A stretch of 64,000 nt of DNA from assembly GCA_024220505.1 (NCBI GenBank), contig JAKZZE010000009.1, positions 506,001 to 570,000 on the forward strand. Reading direction: 5' to 3'. Made by a program: the position numbers and the translations under genes. The stretch comes from Rhizopus arrhizus (Eukaryota; Mucoromycota; Mucoromycetes; Mucorales; Rhizopodaceae). Position 1 is the stretch's first letter. Every line of letters begins with the position of its first letter. The notes beneath the pieces are model-generated. The model searched no databases. It saw only the letters and a program-made list of their open reading frames with translations, and was not told the DNA's origin. Shown here piece after piece: positions 48,916 to 59,579 of this stretch.

Positions 48916-50371
48916 CATAGTAGCAAAGGCTCCCTTTTCTTTCGTCACGGTTAGAAATAAAGTTGGCGCCCTTTGTGGTGGAAGAAGGTTGTAGGGGTCT
49001 TGCCCTTAGAGGAATTGCATCTTCAACAGATATATGAATAATGTATCGCCTGCGGATCGTTCCTTCTTTGCCCTGCAAGGTTTCTTCGGCCTCTTTTTTC
49101 ATTGTCATTTCGTGTTGACAAATGATTCCAAAAGACTATTGGTTCTCTCGTTTTGGTAATGAAAAAAGTAGCTACATGCATTTTATTCCACTGTATTAAC
49201 TGATAAAGGTAATGATGTATATGTTTATATAATACTATATAGTAGTATAATTTACTAAATATTATTATGTATTACGTGAGTTTTCTCATACAGGTTTAAA
49301 CTGATCCAAACGCATAGTAGCAAAGGCTCCCTTTTCTTTCGTCACGGTTAGAAATAAAGTTGGCGCCCTTTGTGGTGGAAGAAGGTTGTAGGGGTCTTGT
49401 CCTTAGAGGAATTGCATCTTCAACAGATATATGAATAATGTATCGCCTGCGGATCGTTCCTTCTTTGCCCTGCAAAGTTTCTTCGGCCTCTTTTTTCATT
49501 GTCATTTCGTGTTGACAAATGATTCCAAAAGACTATTGGTTCTCTCGTTTTGGTAATGAAAAAAGTAGCTACATGCATTTTATTCCACTGTATTAACTGA
49601 TAAAGGTAATGATGTATATGTTTATATAATACTATATAGTAGTATAATTTACTAAATATTATTATGTATTACGTGAGTTTTCTCATACAGGTTTAAACTG
49701 ATCCAAACGCATAGTAGCAAAGGCTCCCTTTTCTTTCGTCACGGTTAGAAATAAAGTTGGCGCCCTTTGTGGTGGAAGAAGGTTGTAGGGGTCTTGTCCT
49801 TAGAGGAATTGCATCTTCAACAGATATATGAATAATGTATCGCCTGCGGATCGTTCCTTCTTTGCCCTGCAAGGTTTCTTCGGCCTCTTTTTTCATTGTC
49901 ATTTCGTGTTGACAAATGATTCCAAAAGACTATTGGTTCTCTCGTTTTGGTAATGAAAAAAGTAGCTACATGCATTTTATTCCACTGTATTAACTGATAA
50001 AGGTAATGATGTATATGTTTATATAATACTATATAGTAGTATAATTTACTAAATATTATTATGTATTACGTGAGTTTTCTCATACAGGTTTAAACTGATC
50101 CAAACGCATAGTAGCAAAGGCTCCCTTTTCTTTCGTCACGGTTAGAAATAAAGTTGGCGCCCTTTGTGGTGGAAGAAGGTTGTAGGGGTCTTGTCCTTAG
50201 AGGAATTGCATCTTCAACAGATATATGAATAATGTATCGCCTGCGGATCGTTCCTTCTTTGCCCTGCAAGGTTTCTTCGGCCTCTTTTTTCATTGTCATT
50301 TCGTGTTGACAAATGATTCCAAAAGGCTATTGGTTCTCTCGTTTTGGTAATGAAAAAAGTAGCTACATGCA
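48916..50371. repeat. 397-bp tandem repeat array, about 3.7 copies
   Basis: The sequence beginning CATAGTAGCAAAGGCTCCC starts at 48916, 49313, 49710 and 50107, exactly 397 bp apart each time. The last copy stops at about 50371. Copies differ at only a few bases, e.g. GTCTTGCCC in copy 1 versus GTCTTGTCC in the others, and GCAAAGTTTC in copy 2. On the minus strand each unit carries the same short open frame (69 codons in copies 2-4, 74 in copy 1), MTMKKEAEETLQGKEGTIRR onward to KGSLCYYA. Each unit also has an AT-rich near-palindrome (around ATACTATATAGTAGTAT). Such near-identity means recent amplification or homogenisation. Confidence 0.9.
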
Positions 50372-50849
50372 ATGAAACCATTTTCTTGACTTTTCAAATA
50401 AACTTATTCGTTCCAACTAAAACTTAACTATTTGCAACTTGTCATGCGCTCTAAATTCTGTTTTATTCTCTATAAGAAAAGCTGTTATATTTTGGCCGAA
50501 CTGTGATGTTTACAGTTTTACAAAACCCATTCATGATATTAATTCAATATTCTTTGGACTAATTGCTAAGTTTATGAAAATAGATTACTTACATGCAATT
50601 ATAAACCTCAAAGAACAAGATTTACTGATCAATCATAAACTCATATATCAAATTAAACGGTCAAGATCTAAACCATTTGTATTATCTCTGGTACAAGACA
50701 TCCTCGCTAAATATTGTATATCATCGCTGATTAATCTAAAACATATTTTATTCATCTACATAACTTATATCCCCTATTTCCGGAAATTATTGGGACACAC
50801 ATTGAAATCATTTTGGCACGGGATGCTACCACTATGGATAACTCTACAT

Positions 50850-53800
50850 CCATATGAATACTATAACGATTACACTTTTCAACGCTACTGGCTTGCCGAA
50901 GCATACCATTACACCTATCCTCGAAGCAGCCCAATCTACGACTGTTCTCTTAATCACTGAAACCTGGTTACTATCATCTGCAAGATACCCCACTAACTGG
51001 AAATAATTCCATACTTATGGTATACCAGTCGAATACTATAACAATAAAGGCGCACAAGGTATATGTTTACTGGTCAACCCAAATTGTAAGCATCATATAC
51101 ACTACCTGTCTCCACCTGACTCTCCCCTAGCACAATATAAACTTTCATTCACGATAGCCGACACATTGGTCCATTGTCTATACTTACCACCCTCTCTGGA
51201 CAACCATACAGTCTCGACAATTCTGTCATCTCTCCCGCTCACTGCTCCTAACACCAGGCAAACCGTTGTTTGTGAAGACTTCAACGCTAGGCCTGGTTCT
51301 TACACAAGTGACCGCTTGACAAGTTCTCGCGGTAATACAGTACACCGCTGGATGATGGAGAACAACATCATTACATGGAACTAACGTCTAGCTTACGGCA
51401 ACCCACGTCTCTAGCACATCAGGGCAGCAGTATCATCGATCTATTTCTTAGTACCACTGAATTAACTGAACCTGCAATGACAGTTTTTACGGACAAATCT
51501 TTAAGTTCTAACCACAAAATGGTCTCACTCTCGTTTAAAACTAAAGCGCCTTGTCAACCAATACAAAGGCAACGAATCGCATGGCATCTGGGTAAATTGA
51601 AGGAACCAGAGGTGCGGGAAGCATATATACAACACATTCAGGCAGCTCTAGTCTCTCTTTGGCCCTCTCGTGAGCCGATGTGTATGCAGATCACCAATGA
51701 ACATGTAGCACAGCAGCACATTGAAGAATTCAACCATCCTCTTTGCAAAGCTATCTATGATTCATTGGATACCACATGCGGTCGGACTACTCAAACCAAC
51801 GGCTCCCTGAGAGACTTTTGGACTGCTGACATGCTCCAGGCCTTTGACACCCGAGAGCGTTACTACCGCAAATGGCGTAAAGCATATGGCCTGAACAAAC
51901 TGCGCTACTGGCTTAAATATCAAGAAGCCTGTGCTCGGCTTAAACGACTGATATATCAACGGCGACGAGAGACCTGGAACAAATTCTGCCACCAAATGGC
52001 AACCGGGGAATATACTAAAGCTATTGCAAAGATCAGCAAAATACGCAATAATCGAACATTGAAGCCGAAATTTTCTACACTGCAAAGACCAAAACACTCT
52101 GCAGATACAATGGCTGCACACCTTGAATCTATTTTCTCTGGTGATCTACTCCAAGGCGCGGAGACATACGAGGTTGCCTCACCTACTCTACCCTCTGACA
52201 TGGAATGCCCTTTCGATGTCAACCTTATTAAGGATACCATAAACCACTTGCCTATCAAAAAGGACCCAGGTGTTGATCACTTGCGCAATGAGATGCTCAG
52301 ACCCATCCAACATTTCCTGGCACCTGTATTGCTGGAGCTTTTCCGTCTTTGCTGGCGCTGGTCCTACACTCCTCAAGCCTGGAGAATAGCCCAAGTTGTC
52401 CCCATTCATAAAAAGGGCAATCCATCTGACGCTAATAACTACAGACCGATCAACCTAACCTCTATCTTGCGAAAGATTCTGGAAAGATGTATCGAATAAT
52501 TTCTTCAAGCAATGAGCTTACCGCTCGATATCGCCCAAGGAGGTTTCCAGAAATCACGAAGTGCCCTCGACCAAGCCCTGTGTTTATTGGAGATATGCCA
52601 TTCGTTGCGAGTAGGTCACAATATAAGCCCGGCATTAGCATTCCTTGACATAAAATCGGCGCATGGCACCGTTAACAGGAATCCTATATGGCACACCTTG
52701 CAACAATACCTCTCTCCACTCCTATTAGGACTTCTACGCAACCTATTCGATGAGGTGCTTATAGAAGTACTTCTGTCCAATGCTTCCTCTCGCCGCTTTC
52801 ATCCACGAACGGATACCTTCCAGGGATCCATTCTCTCTCCTTATTTATATTCGATTTATATTAACCAGCTTCCTACGCTACTATGACCGCGGGAATTTAC
52901 AACGGAATTGCCTCTTGGGTCAGCCATACCTCTGCTCAACTGTCTCCTATATGCAGATGATGTCGCGCTTATTGCAGATCAACACAGCATGATCCACTTA
53001 CTCAAGGTATGTGAACAATACAGCTTAGGGACTGGTTACAGATGGAACCCTACAAAATGTGTTATTCTGGATAACCATTCCCAACCTATAGAACACAAGC
53101 TTTACAATCGGGCCTTCCTTCGCCACTCTTCGTTCGCTTATTTGGGTGTCCCATTTAAACCTGATGGTTTTCTTGGCCCTGAAGCCTTGGTGAACCGCAA
53201 TTGCTCAAAAGCACTCGCTACAATGAACGTCCTCACCTCGATTGGAGTCAATCCCACTGGTTTCTCTAAACTGTTATCCTCCAGGTTCTATGCCCAAATT
53301 GTCCGACCACAAATGGAATATGGCCTGGCTATCAACCTGTTTTCCAATTCCCAGTTGCAACAGCTCGAATATACCCAAAATAGGTGCATATGGATGATCT
53401 ATATTGCTCACGATTGCTCTTCTACCAAGGTAATGCTGCACTTGGCAAACCTTCCTACTATGAATGAAAGAATACGTATTCTACAGGCTCAATTTCTCTT
53501 TCGTTCCTTGTATGTGCCGGACGATTCTCTGCTTGGTTATCTTCTCCCACATGTACAACACATTAGAGGATATCAGTGGCCCAACCTCTCTAAAACTGCC
53601 CTTTGGCAACGCTTGCCTGCTCCTCATGACAACCTAACTATTCGTGCCTTCCGCTCCATCAAACAAGACTATTTACAACAAGGTTTACGGCAACGAATGC
53701 ATGGTTATGGGTCAAAGCTTCTCTCACTTTGTCGTCCCAAATTATCCATTGATCCAATTCTATGGATACCCATGACACACCAAGAAAGTAGCCGCTGTAT

Positions 53801-54135
53801 TCGTTGGTGCCTTGGTTGGCTACCTGGAGGTCGGCCCCGGCCATGCCCAATACATCACTTCAGTATGCTCACTCGGTCGCATGCTATCGAATGCCTCCGT
53901 ATGTATCACAGGTTGCGCCTTCCACTATCGACCCCAGATTCTTTGTCGTTTTTTACTTAACAAGCTCCCTACGGGTCCTCGAATTTCCGCAAGATATGCT
54001 GATTCTTGGCGTTTCTACTGGCCGATCATTTGTTCCATTCTTTCCGAGTTAGATCAGCTTCAACACGGCTGCCTTTCCAAGGAGACCACTTCCCTGGGTA
54101 GGCGTTTCCTTCGATGGCTTGAAAACTTTCAATAA
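50850..54135 (+). pseudogene. LINE C ORF2 remnant (endonuclease and reverse transcriptase)
   Basis: Endonuclease pieces: TVLLITETWLLSSARYPTNW then a stop; HCLYLPPSLDN; VVCEDFNARPGS (GDFN changed to EDFN); another stop near 51384 and a frame change to GSSIIDLFLST and SSNHKMVSLSF. RT: VPIHKKGNPSDANNYRPINL, a TAA at 52497-52499, IAQGGFQKSRSALDQALCLL, AFLDIKSAHGTVNRN (altered from AYDTVDR), FQGSILSPYLYSIYIN, a frame change near 52890, then LLYADDVALIAD. The end is again split by a frame change near 53900, with SRCIRWCLGWLPGG before it. It is clearly inactive. Confidence 0.82.
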
Positions 54136-54176
54136 CTATTTTGACTCTCTAACTTTTATATTACTCTCACATTTTT

Positions 54177-54212
54177 TACCCTTGAACCTGAAGGGTTTTT
54201 TAGTTTCTCTTT
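54177..54212 (+). other. 3' UTR hairpin of LINE C
   Basis: ACCCTTGAACCTGAAGGGTT followed by TTTTAG can fold with stem ACCCTT/AAGGGT. The same element occurs in LINE D (minus strand, 60880-60851). It may be the RNA feature recognised by the reverse transcriptase; this role is inference. Confidence 0.5.
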
Positions 54213-54292
54213 TCTTTATCCTGATCTCGTCCGGGTGGGTTTGTATTGTAGCGCTCAACAGGACGTTTAATTAAATAAATAAACGAAATCAT

Positions 54293-55793
54293 TTTGGAAC
54301 ATAAAAATAAAATTGAATTGGCACAAACAGTTGGGACATTTTTCGAACTACCTCTTTTCTTTAAACCACATAAATAACTGCTTTTAAACCAAAATGAATT
54401 CTTTTATCCAAGAAGATGGCATGGGAAACATGTTCGATAAAAAAGGCGATCAGTTCGTCGAAATGAAGATGGAGGTTGATGAGGTCAACTATCCCTTGAA
54501 CGATGTTACCAACTTCGATCAGTACAGTAACCTCAAGCCTCCTAAAAAGATGCACAGGATAAGAAAGAAATGCCCGAAGAGGAGCCCTCTTCTTCAGGAA
54601 AAAAAAAAGCGAGCAGCAAAAAGACGTACAGAAAGTACAAAAAAGAGGATACGGAGAAGTTTTTCTACTTGGTAAACGAGAAGAGAATGTCCATTCGTGG
54701 TGCTGCTGCAGACATAAAAGTTCCTTCAAGCACTGTATACAATCGGCACAAGAAGGATTGGAAAGCTTGGAGCTCGATGAGGATATTGAGAAGGGTGGAG
54801 CCAGGGGCGTTGTGAAGGTGGGAAGACCAGCAATTCTGAATGATATTCACAAGGATTATCTCGTAAGCCTTGTTGACGAGTAGCCCAGCATTGCTTTGGA
54901 TGAAATGACGGAGGGCTTGACTGCTCAGTTTGCTGATTTGAAGATTTCCAAAAGTTCTCTGCACGAGTTTGTAACAGAAAAATGCAGAATCAGTCTGAAG
55001 AGAGCACATTTTCATTCAATTGAGCGAAACAGCCCTCAGAAAATCGAAGAAAGATACCAATGGGTTAAGCAGTGGGAGAAGACTGATTTGGACTTTAAGA
55101 GTAACTGCGTTTTTATAGACGAGGCTGCCTTCCATATCAACATGAAGCGCTCTATGGTATGGTTAAAGAAAGGAGAACGTGCCGTTGTCGTAACGCCAAA
55201 GATAAGAGCAAAGACGACCACCATCATTGAAGCTATATCTCTATATAGCGTGGTCAACATAAAGGTCAAGTCTCCCAAGGTAGCAGCGCCTTCAAAAAAA
55301 CGAAAGGTAGCATCTGGTGGCTCAGCTGTCGTTGGAAAAGGTAAAGGTGGAACAGTTACTGGCCATTACTTCAATTTTATTGCAATGACTTTAGATGTTA
55401 TGGATAAGCATGAGCTATTCAAAGGGCATTATCTCGTAATGGATAATGCATCAATTCATAAATATGCAGATATCAGAAGCTACATTGAAAGCCGCAGCTA
55501 TGGTTGCGTTTATTTGCCTCCATACTCGCCCTAGCTCAATCCAATTGAACAGTTTTGGTCTGTTTGTAAAAGCAAGCTCAAGAGAGAAGCTCTTTTGGAA
55601 GAAGAAACTTTGACTTCCGAATCAGAGTTGCTTGCAACAATGTGTTGATCAGTGACTTGCGTGGCTTTTGCAAGTATTTTTTAGCTAAGTTCTCTGACTG
55701 TTTAGAAAAAAGACCCATCTAATAAAAATAAAAGATTTGGTACATTTGGGACACCATCATTTGTGCCAATTCACTTTTCATTTTTGTTCCAAA
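54293..55793 (+). mobile_element. Tc1/mariner-like DNA transposon 1, about 1.5 kb
   Basis: Terminal inverted repeats are visible. The left end reads TTTGGAACATAAAAATAAAA and the right end, on the other strand, TTTGGAACAAAAATGAAAAG; both then reach TGAATTGGCACAAA. The motif TTGGNACA recurs near both ends. Between them lies one broken DDE transposase. A clear TA duplication was not seen at these exact ends, so the boundaries may be off by a few bases. Confidence 0.8.
54394..55650 (+). pseudogene. DDE transposase of Tc1-like element 1 (broken)
   Basis: The frame starts at 54394 (MNSFIQEDGMGNMF), shifts at an A5 run near 54553 to EMPEEEPSSSGKKKASSKKT, then has an N-terminal HTH (KRMSIRGAAADIKVPSSTVY). 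It shifts again near 54768 to KVGRPAILNDIHKDYLVSLV, with a TAG near 54882. The DDE core follows: NCVFIDEAAFHINM (first Asp), GHYLVMDNASIH (second Asp), VYLPPYSP, a TAG at 55532-55534, then LNPIEQFWSVCKSKLKR with the catalytic Glu. Two frameshifts and two stops make it inactive. A KKRK-type nuclear signal (SKKRKVASGG) is preserved. Confidence 0.85.
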
Positions 55794-55847
55794 CCATTTT
55801 CGATCTGTGTTTCAATTTGATTTATTTTTATGTTCCGGAAATAGTGT

Positions 55848-56290
55848 CTATGTTCTACACTTTTTATTTATTACATCGATGGAAGATTCAGTCAGTTGCG
55901 TCTCCCGTTCGTCGCATCTGTTCTGCTGCTCCTGAAGATGATTATCACTTCGTAGTGGGTTGCCCACTAAAATGGCAGCTGTGGCACGATGCTTTGTCGA
56001 TTTTGGACTATCCCTTTGAGCACCTGACGCCGGAAGCAGTTTGGTCATTTATGGTCACTTTCCATTCCCCCTTTGGTGTTCCAGGCACACCGCACATTCT
56101 TCGTCGCCTCGGGTTCGTTTATGCAACGTTATGGAAATACCATTGGAGATGCGTTTACGATGACACGTCCTGGTCAACTGCCACCGCCTATCTAAGGTTT
56201 CAGCAAGAATATCGCTTACTCCTGCCACAAATTCGTCGGACTGTAACCGCTTAATTTCAATTTTAAATAAAGTCTACACTTTCATACAAA
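55848..56290 (+). mobile_element. LINE E, 3' fragment
   Basis: Only the C-terminal end of an ORF2 is present: LLHRWKIQSVASPVRRICSA, then PEDDYHFVVGCPLKWQLWHD (a Cys/His region typical of LINE ORF2 tails) and a helical end, stop at 56252-56254. A short 3' UTR with AATAAAG and an A-rich end reaches about 56290. Severe 5' truncation is normal for LINE copies. The sequence differs from LINEs A-D, so it is another family. It lies convergent with the next gene, whose stop is about 10 bp away. Confidence 0.7.
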
Positions 56291-56299
56291 AACAAACTT

Positions 56300-57898
56300 T
56301 TATTTATTAAATTCAGTTTGGTAAGAAGGCTTCATATATTCACTTTCTTTTGTCTCCCCCTTTCTCTTCCCCTTGTATCTTTTCTCTAATTTTGGCAGCT
56401 CATCCTATACAAATCGAAATATTAGTATAACCAATGTATCATAGTGTATTAATAAAATATACTTACTTTGACAATTCCAAGAGCTTCGACAATTAATGGA
56501 ATATTCATTAAGTTGGATTCATTTTCTACCAACGAAAAGCGTTTCACCATAACTGGTAAATAAATACCATCATTGACCAAACTCATTTGGTACATAGAGC
56601 AGTTGAAGCCTATTATAAAAAAAAATGTTAAATTATGTAAGTATATTAATATATTCATATTATTATGTGTGTCAACTGTATTTACCCTCACATAACAATC
56701 CAAATGAAATTGGGTTGGCCATTTTCAACTTTATCTGTCGATCTACAGATATTTTCATCTGTTTCATTAATTTGCAAAAATCATCTTCCTTTTGATATTT
56801 GCTATCACAGTCAGGCCGCTTTAATTCAATATAAAAGTAGTAAAGTTCCCTCTTTCTATTCTCAATTCCTAGCATAAAATCAGGCCTCCTCTTCTCCTGC
56901 TTTTCATGACCATCCATTCTATAAAAAATTTATATGAGTCAAGATGATTATTGTTACTCTTATACTAATAGTTACACCGAGTATACGACGTTCTTTTTAG
57001 CACAATCAATAAACATGATGTTTATGATTGGCCATACAAATTTGATGAAAAAGCTTGCTTCTGAATTGTTCTTAGCTTTTGCAAAATCAGTTACAAAAGC
57101 TTTTCCAATTTTCATAACTAAGCTGTCCACATTATGAGGAGCTTCCATGATAAAACTCGCGCCATCTTCACCCTATTTATATTTTATTGATATAATGTCA
57201 TAAAAAATTGTAAATCCATCTCGAATGGACTTTATATATTTTTAACTTACATCAACTAATTTTTTGCAGAAAATTACTGCTTCATCGGAAACTTTTGGTA
57301 TATTGATACTTTTATATGCTTGTTTGATCAAAACATTACCAGCTTCTTCTTTCAAGTAGCTAGATATACATCTTGATTTGTTCCACTTATCAATGGGAAA
57401 TATATACGACAAACTCCTACGTGATTTTTAGTTCATTTGAATTGGCTTAATGTTTTTTTAAAATTATTTCAACTTACAACACTCTTATTGGATTCAGATT
57501 ATTTAAACTCTCCGCAGCCCAGATACTCTTCTTTCTGAATGTATCTAGTTTCCTAGTTATATCTATATTTTCAATGACGAACTATAACAAGAATATTGAC
57601 TATTAAAATACAATTTATGCTAACGTACTAGTAAACTAAGGATGTACTTACATTGCTTTTAGGTTCCCATTCTTTTTGACCATTTCCATGAAAGTAATCT
57701 AACATTTTTCTTCTCTTAATTGCAGGATCAGAGAGAGATGAATCAGTTTCAGCAGAACCTACACGCCATGATAAGTTTTAAGAATATTTGTAAAACAGAA
57801 TAACCTTTTTAATATTATTTGTAAAACTTACTTTCACGTTCACGACGATCATTGCTGTTATAAACTGAGATATTGAATTGAACTTTGGGTTTAGTCAT
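56300..57898 (-). CDS. PD-(D/E)XK nuclease-like protein, eight exons, multicopy-type gene
   Basis: Exons 57898..57832, 57758..57652, 57581..57478, 57416..57251, 57172..56976, 56918..56686, 56609..56467 and 56404..56300 all close in frame (373 aa, no stop). The N-terminus is MTKPKVQFNISVYNSNDRRE. The exon at 56918-56686 has RRPDFMLGIENRKRELYYFY directly followed by IELKRPD: a D-x(n)-E-x-K signature in strand-strand context as in PD-(D/E)XK nucleases. After it come a helix with DDFCKLMKQMKISVDRQI, then SFGLLCEGFNCSMYQMSLVN and GIYLPVMVKRFSLVE, a beta-rich C-terminal part. I recall similar repeated genes in Mucorales. The nuclease link rests on the motif only; activity is unproven. It stands between transposable elements but is itself intact and spliced. 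Confidence 0.6.
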
Positions 57899-58040
57899 GA
57901 CGAATTTACAAGAAATCACAGTGTTTTTATTTTGAGTTTATTGCGAAGGGATAAATAGAGTTAGTTACTATAGTGCCTGTGAAATGCAGCAAGTTCAATA
58001 AGCCAATCAAAATTGGACCATGTATTGGTTTTTGGCTGTA

Positions 58041-58094
58041 ATTTTGCGGATAGCTTTTTTTATTTTGCGGATAATAAATTTCATTTTGCGGATA
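58041..58094 (+). repeat. Left-end iterons of Tc1-like element 2
   Basis: ATTTTGCGGATA starts at 58041, 58062 and 58083, exactly 21 bp apart. These probably serve as transposase-binding sites (inference). Confidence 0.8.
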
Positions 58095-58100
58095 GCATTT

Positions 58101-59436
58101 TTAAAGCATTGGCTCAAGGGCCAGACATCTATCGAAAAACGAATATGAATGGTTTATCCAATTTACACAATCACCAATTGATACAGTTTTAGCTGATTCA
58201 ATAATTCTCGTGCTTAAGTTGTCATTTGCATTCAAGCAATCTCTTCTAATGCCCCCTTTTACTTTGGACCAGAATAATTCAATAGGATTCAAAAATGGTG
58301 AGTAAGGTGGCAAGTATATAACTTTATATCTGCGCGAGGCAATTGGGTCTTTAACTTCAGTGACTTTATGAATAGCAGTGTTGTCCATAACAAGATAACG
58401 TCCTTTCATATCGAATTGATCCAAAGTGTCCATGACACCGATCAAAAACTCTATGAAATGCTCACTACGAGTACCTACCCTAGCATTTACTTCAACCACT
58501 TCAGCCTTGCCATTTTCTCTTTTCTTTTCTTGTTACTACTCGTTTTTTTCTGAACAGCCTTTGGCTTACAAAGTGCGAGATCAATCACTCCCTTTTCACA
58601 AATAGCGTCAATTATTGATACTGTAATGCCTCTATTTGCAGGTATTACTGCTTTAGCAGGAGTTCCCCTCTTGGATCTACCAAAGTTTCTACGAATATGC
58701 ATATTAAAACCTGCCTCATCAATGAAAACACAGTTTTATGCCAATTCATATTTTCATCACTTTTCCACTCAAGAACTCTGTCTCTACGTATTTGGAGATT
58801 ACCAAGAGTAGTTCTTGAAGATACAACTGCTTTTAGTTTCTTGAGAGTTAAAGAAGCATGTGAGACTAGATGTCTGTGATGGCCTGACAATGTAATTGAT
58901 TGGATTTCGCTAAAAGCCTCAAGTAGTGCATCTCTTGCCTGCCAGAGTACAGCTTGTGGGTTCTTCTCATAAAACATACATAGGAAGTTGGTGTGATGAG
59001 GCTGAAGTTTTCTTTCCCAACTTACTCGTTACTTTCTACCACCTGGTAAGCGTTTTTCTTCATCTTCCTTATAATTTTTTACATAGTTTTGAGCTGTTCG
59101 CTCAACAATTCCAACAATTGCACCTACTTTTCTTGCAGAAAGCCCTTCTTCAATAACAAGGTCAAGAAGCTCCTGTACTTGCTCAGGTGAGTAGGTTCTA
59201 TACGCTCCTCGAGTCTTTTTTGATATAACTTTTTTTCTAGATTGCTTCAAGTCATTCTGAATGTCCACAATAATTGGTTGTTCTTCTGCTTTTGAATGGT
59301 TCTCATTCTCCAAGGTCTGACGATATACCTGGTAGCTCTTTAAATCCAAAAGCTTTTTGACTGCCGGTTCAGACACACTATCATCTTCATTTGGTTCTTT
59401 CCAGTGATGCCATTCTAATTCTGTTGTTTGGTACAA
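58101..59436 (-). pseudogene. DDE transposase of Tc1-like element 2 (broken)
   Basis: On the minus strand the order is MYQTTELEWHHWKEPNEDDS, an HTH with YSPEQVQELLDLVIEEGLSA and KVGAIVGIVERTAQNYVKNY to 59029. A frame change leads to YEKNPQAVLWQARDALLEAF. Another, near 58730 at TVF, leads to the block that continues as MHIRRNFGRSKRGTPAKAV; a third, near 58500, leads to VNARVGTRSEHFIEFLIGVM. The core ends with GRYLVMDNTAIHKVTEV and VIYLPPYSPFLNPIELFWSK with the catalytic Glu, stop at 58101. The first catalytic Asp region is split by the frame change. It is a different family from element 1. Confidence 0.82.
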
Positions 59437-59502
59437 GTCATTTATATTCTCAACTTTGGAATCTCGTCGAAAACATTAAAACAATGCATATATTCTTCTG
59501 GT

Positions 59503-59535
59503 ACGCTGCAAAATAAAAAAAGCTATCCGCAAATT
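59503..59535 (-). repeat. Right-end iterons of Tc1-like element 2
   Basis: Read on the minus strand, AATTTGCGGATA starts at 59535 and a decayed copy, ATTTTGCAGCGT, at 59514, again 21 bp apart. This mirrors the left end. Confidence 0.65.
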
Positions 59536-59579
59536 TACAGTCAAAAACCAATATAATTTATTATCTTATATGGAGTTGG

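Larger units (their letters stand above)
50372..54285 (+). mobile_element. Non-LTR retrotransposon LINE C, degenerate
   Basis: Plus-strand element of the same family as LINE D. The recognisable part starts in the endonuclease at about 50850; the DNA between the repeat array and that point (including a 173-codon frame 50439-50960) has no clear motif and may be its decayed 5' region. It ends in a 3' UTR with a hairpin at 54177-54212 and an AATTAAATAAATAAAC tail at about 54270-54285. The Tc1-like element at 54293 abuts it. Confidence 0.75.
58025..59551 (-). mobile_element. Tc1/mariner-like DNA transposon 2, 1,527 bp, TA duplication
   Basis: Inverted ends: left TTGGTTTTTGGCTGTAATTT, right (other strand) TTGGTTTTTGACTGTAAATT, both continuing TGCGGATAGCTTTTTTTATT. 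The element is flanked by TA at 58023-58024 and 59552-59553. Subterminal TTTGCGGATA iterons are repeated every 21 bp at both ends. It carries one broken transposase on the minus strand. Confidence 0.88.

Noticed and set aside
48916..50371. The 69-codon frames of the 397-bp array as real genes
   Set aside because: They have no recognisable domain, and near-identical DNA repeats conserve any frame by default; kept as a finding, not as coding sequences.
50439..50960. 173-codon frame between the 397-bp array and LINE C
   Set aside because: As a gene on its own it shows no motif; its end overlaps the endonuclease remnant of LINE C in another frame, so it is probably part of decayed element sequence.
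54285..54300. Match of GAAATCATTTTGG between 50.81 kb and the left flank of Tc1-like element 1
   Set aside because: A 13-base match is expected by chance many times in 64 kb of AT-rich sequence.
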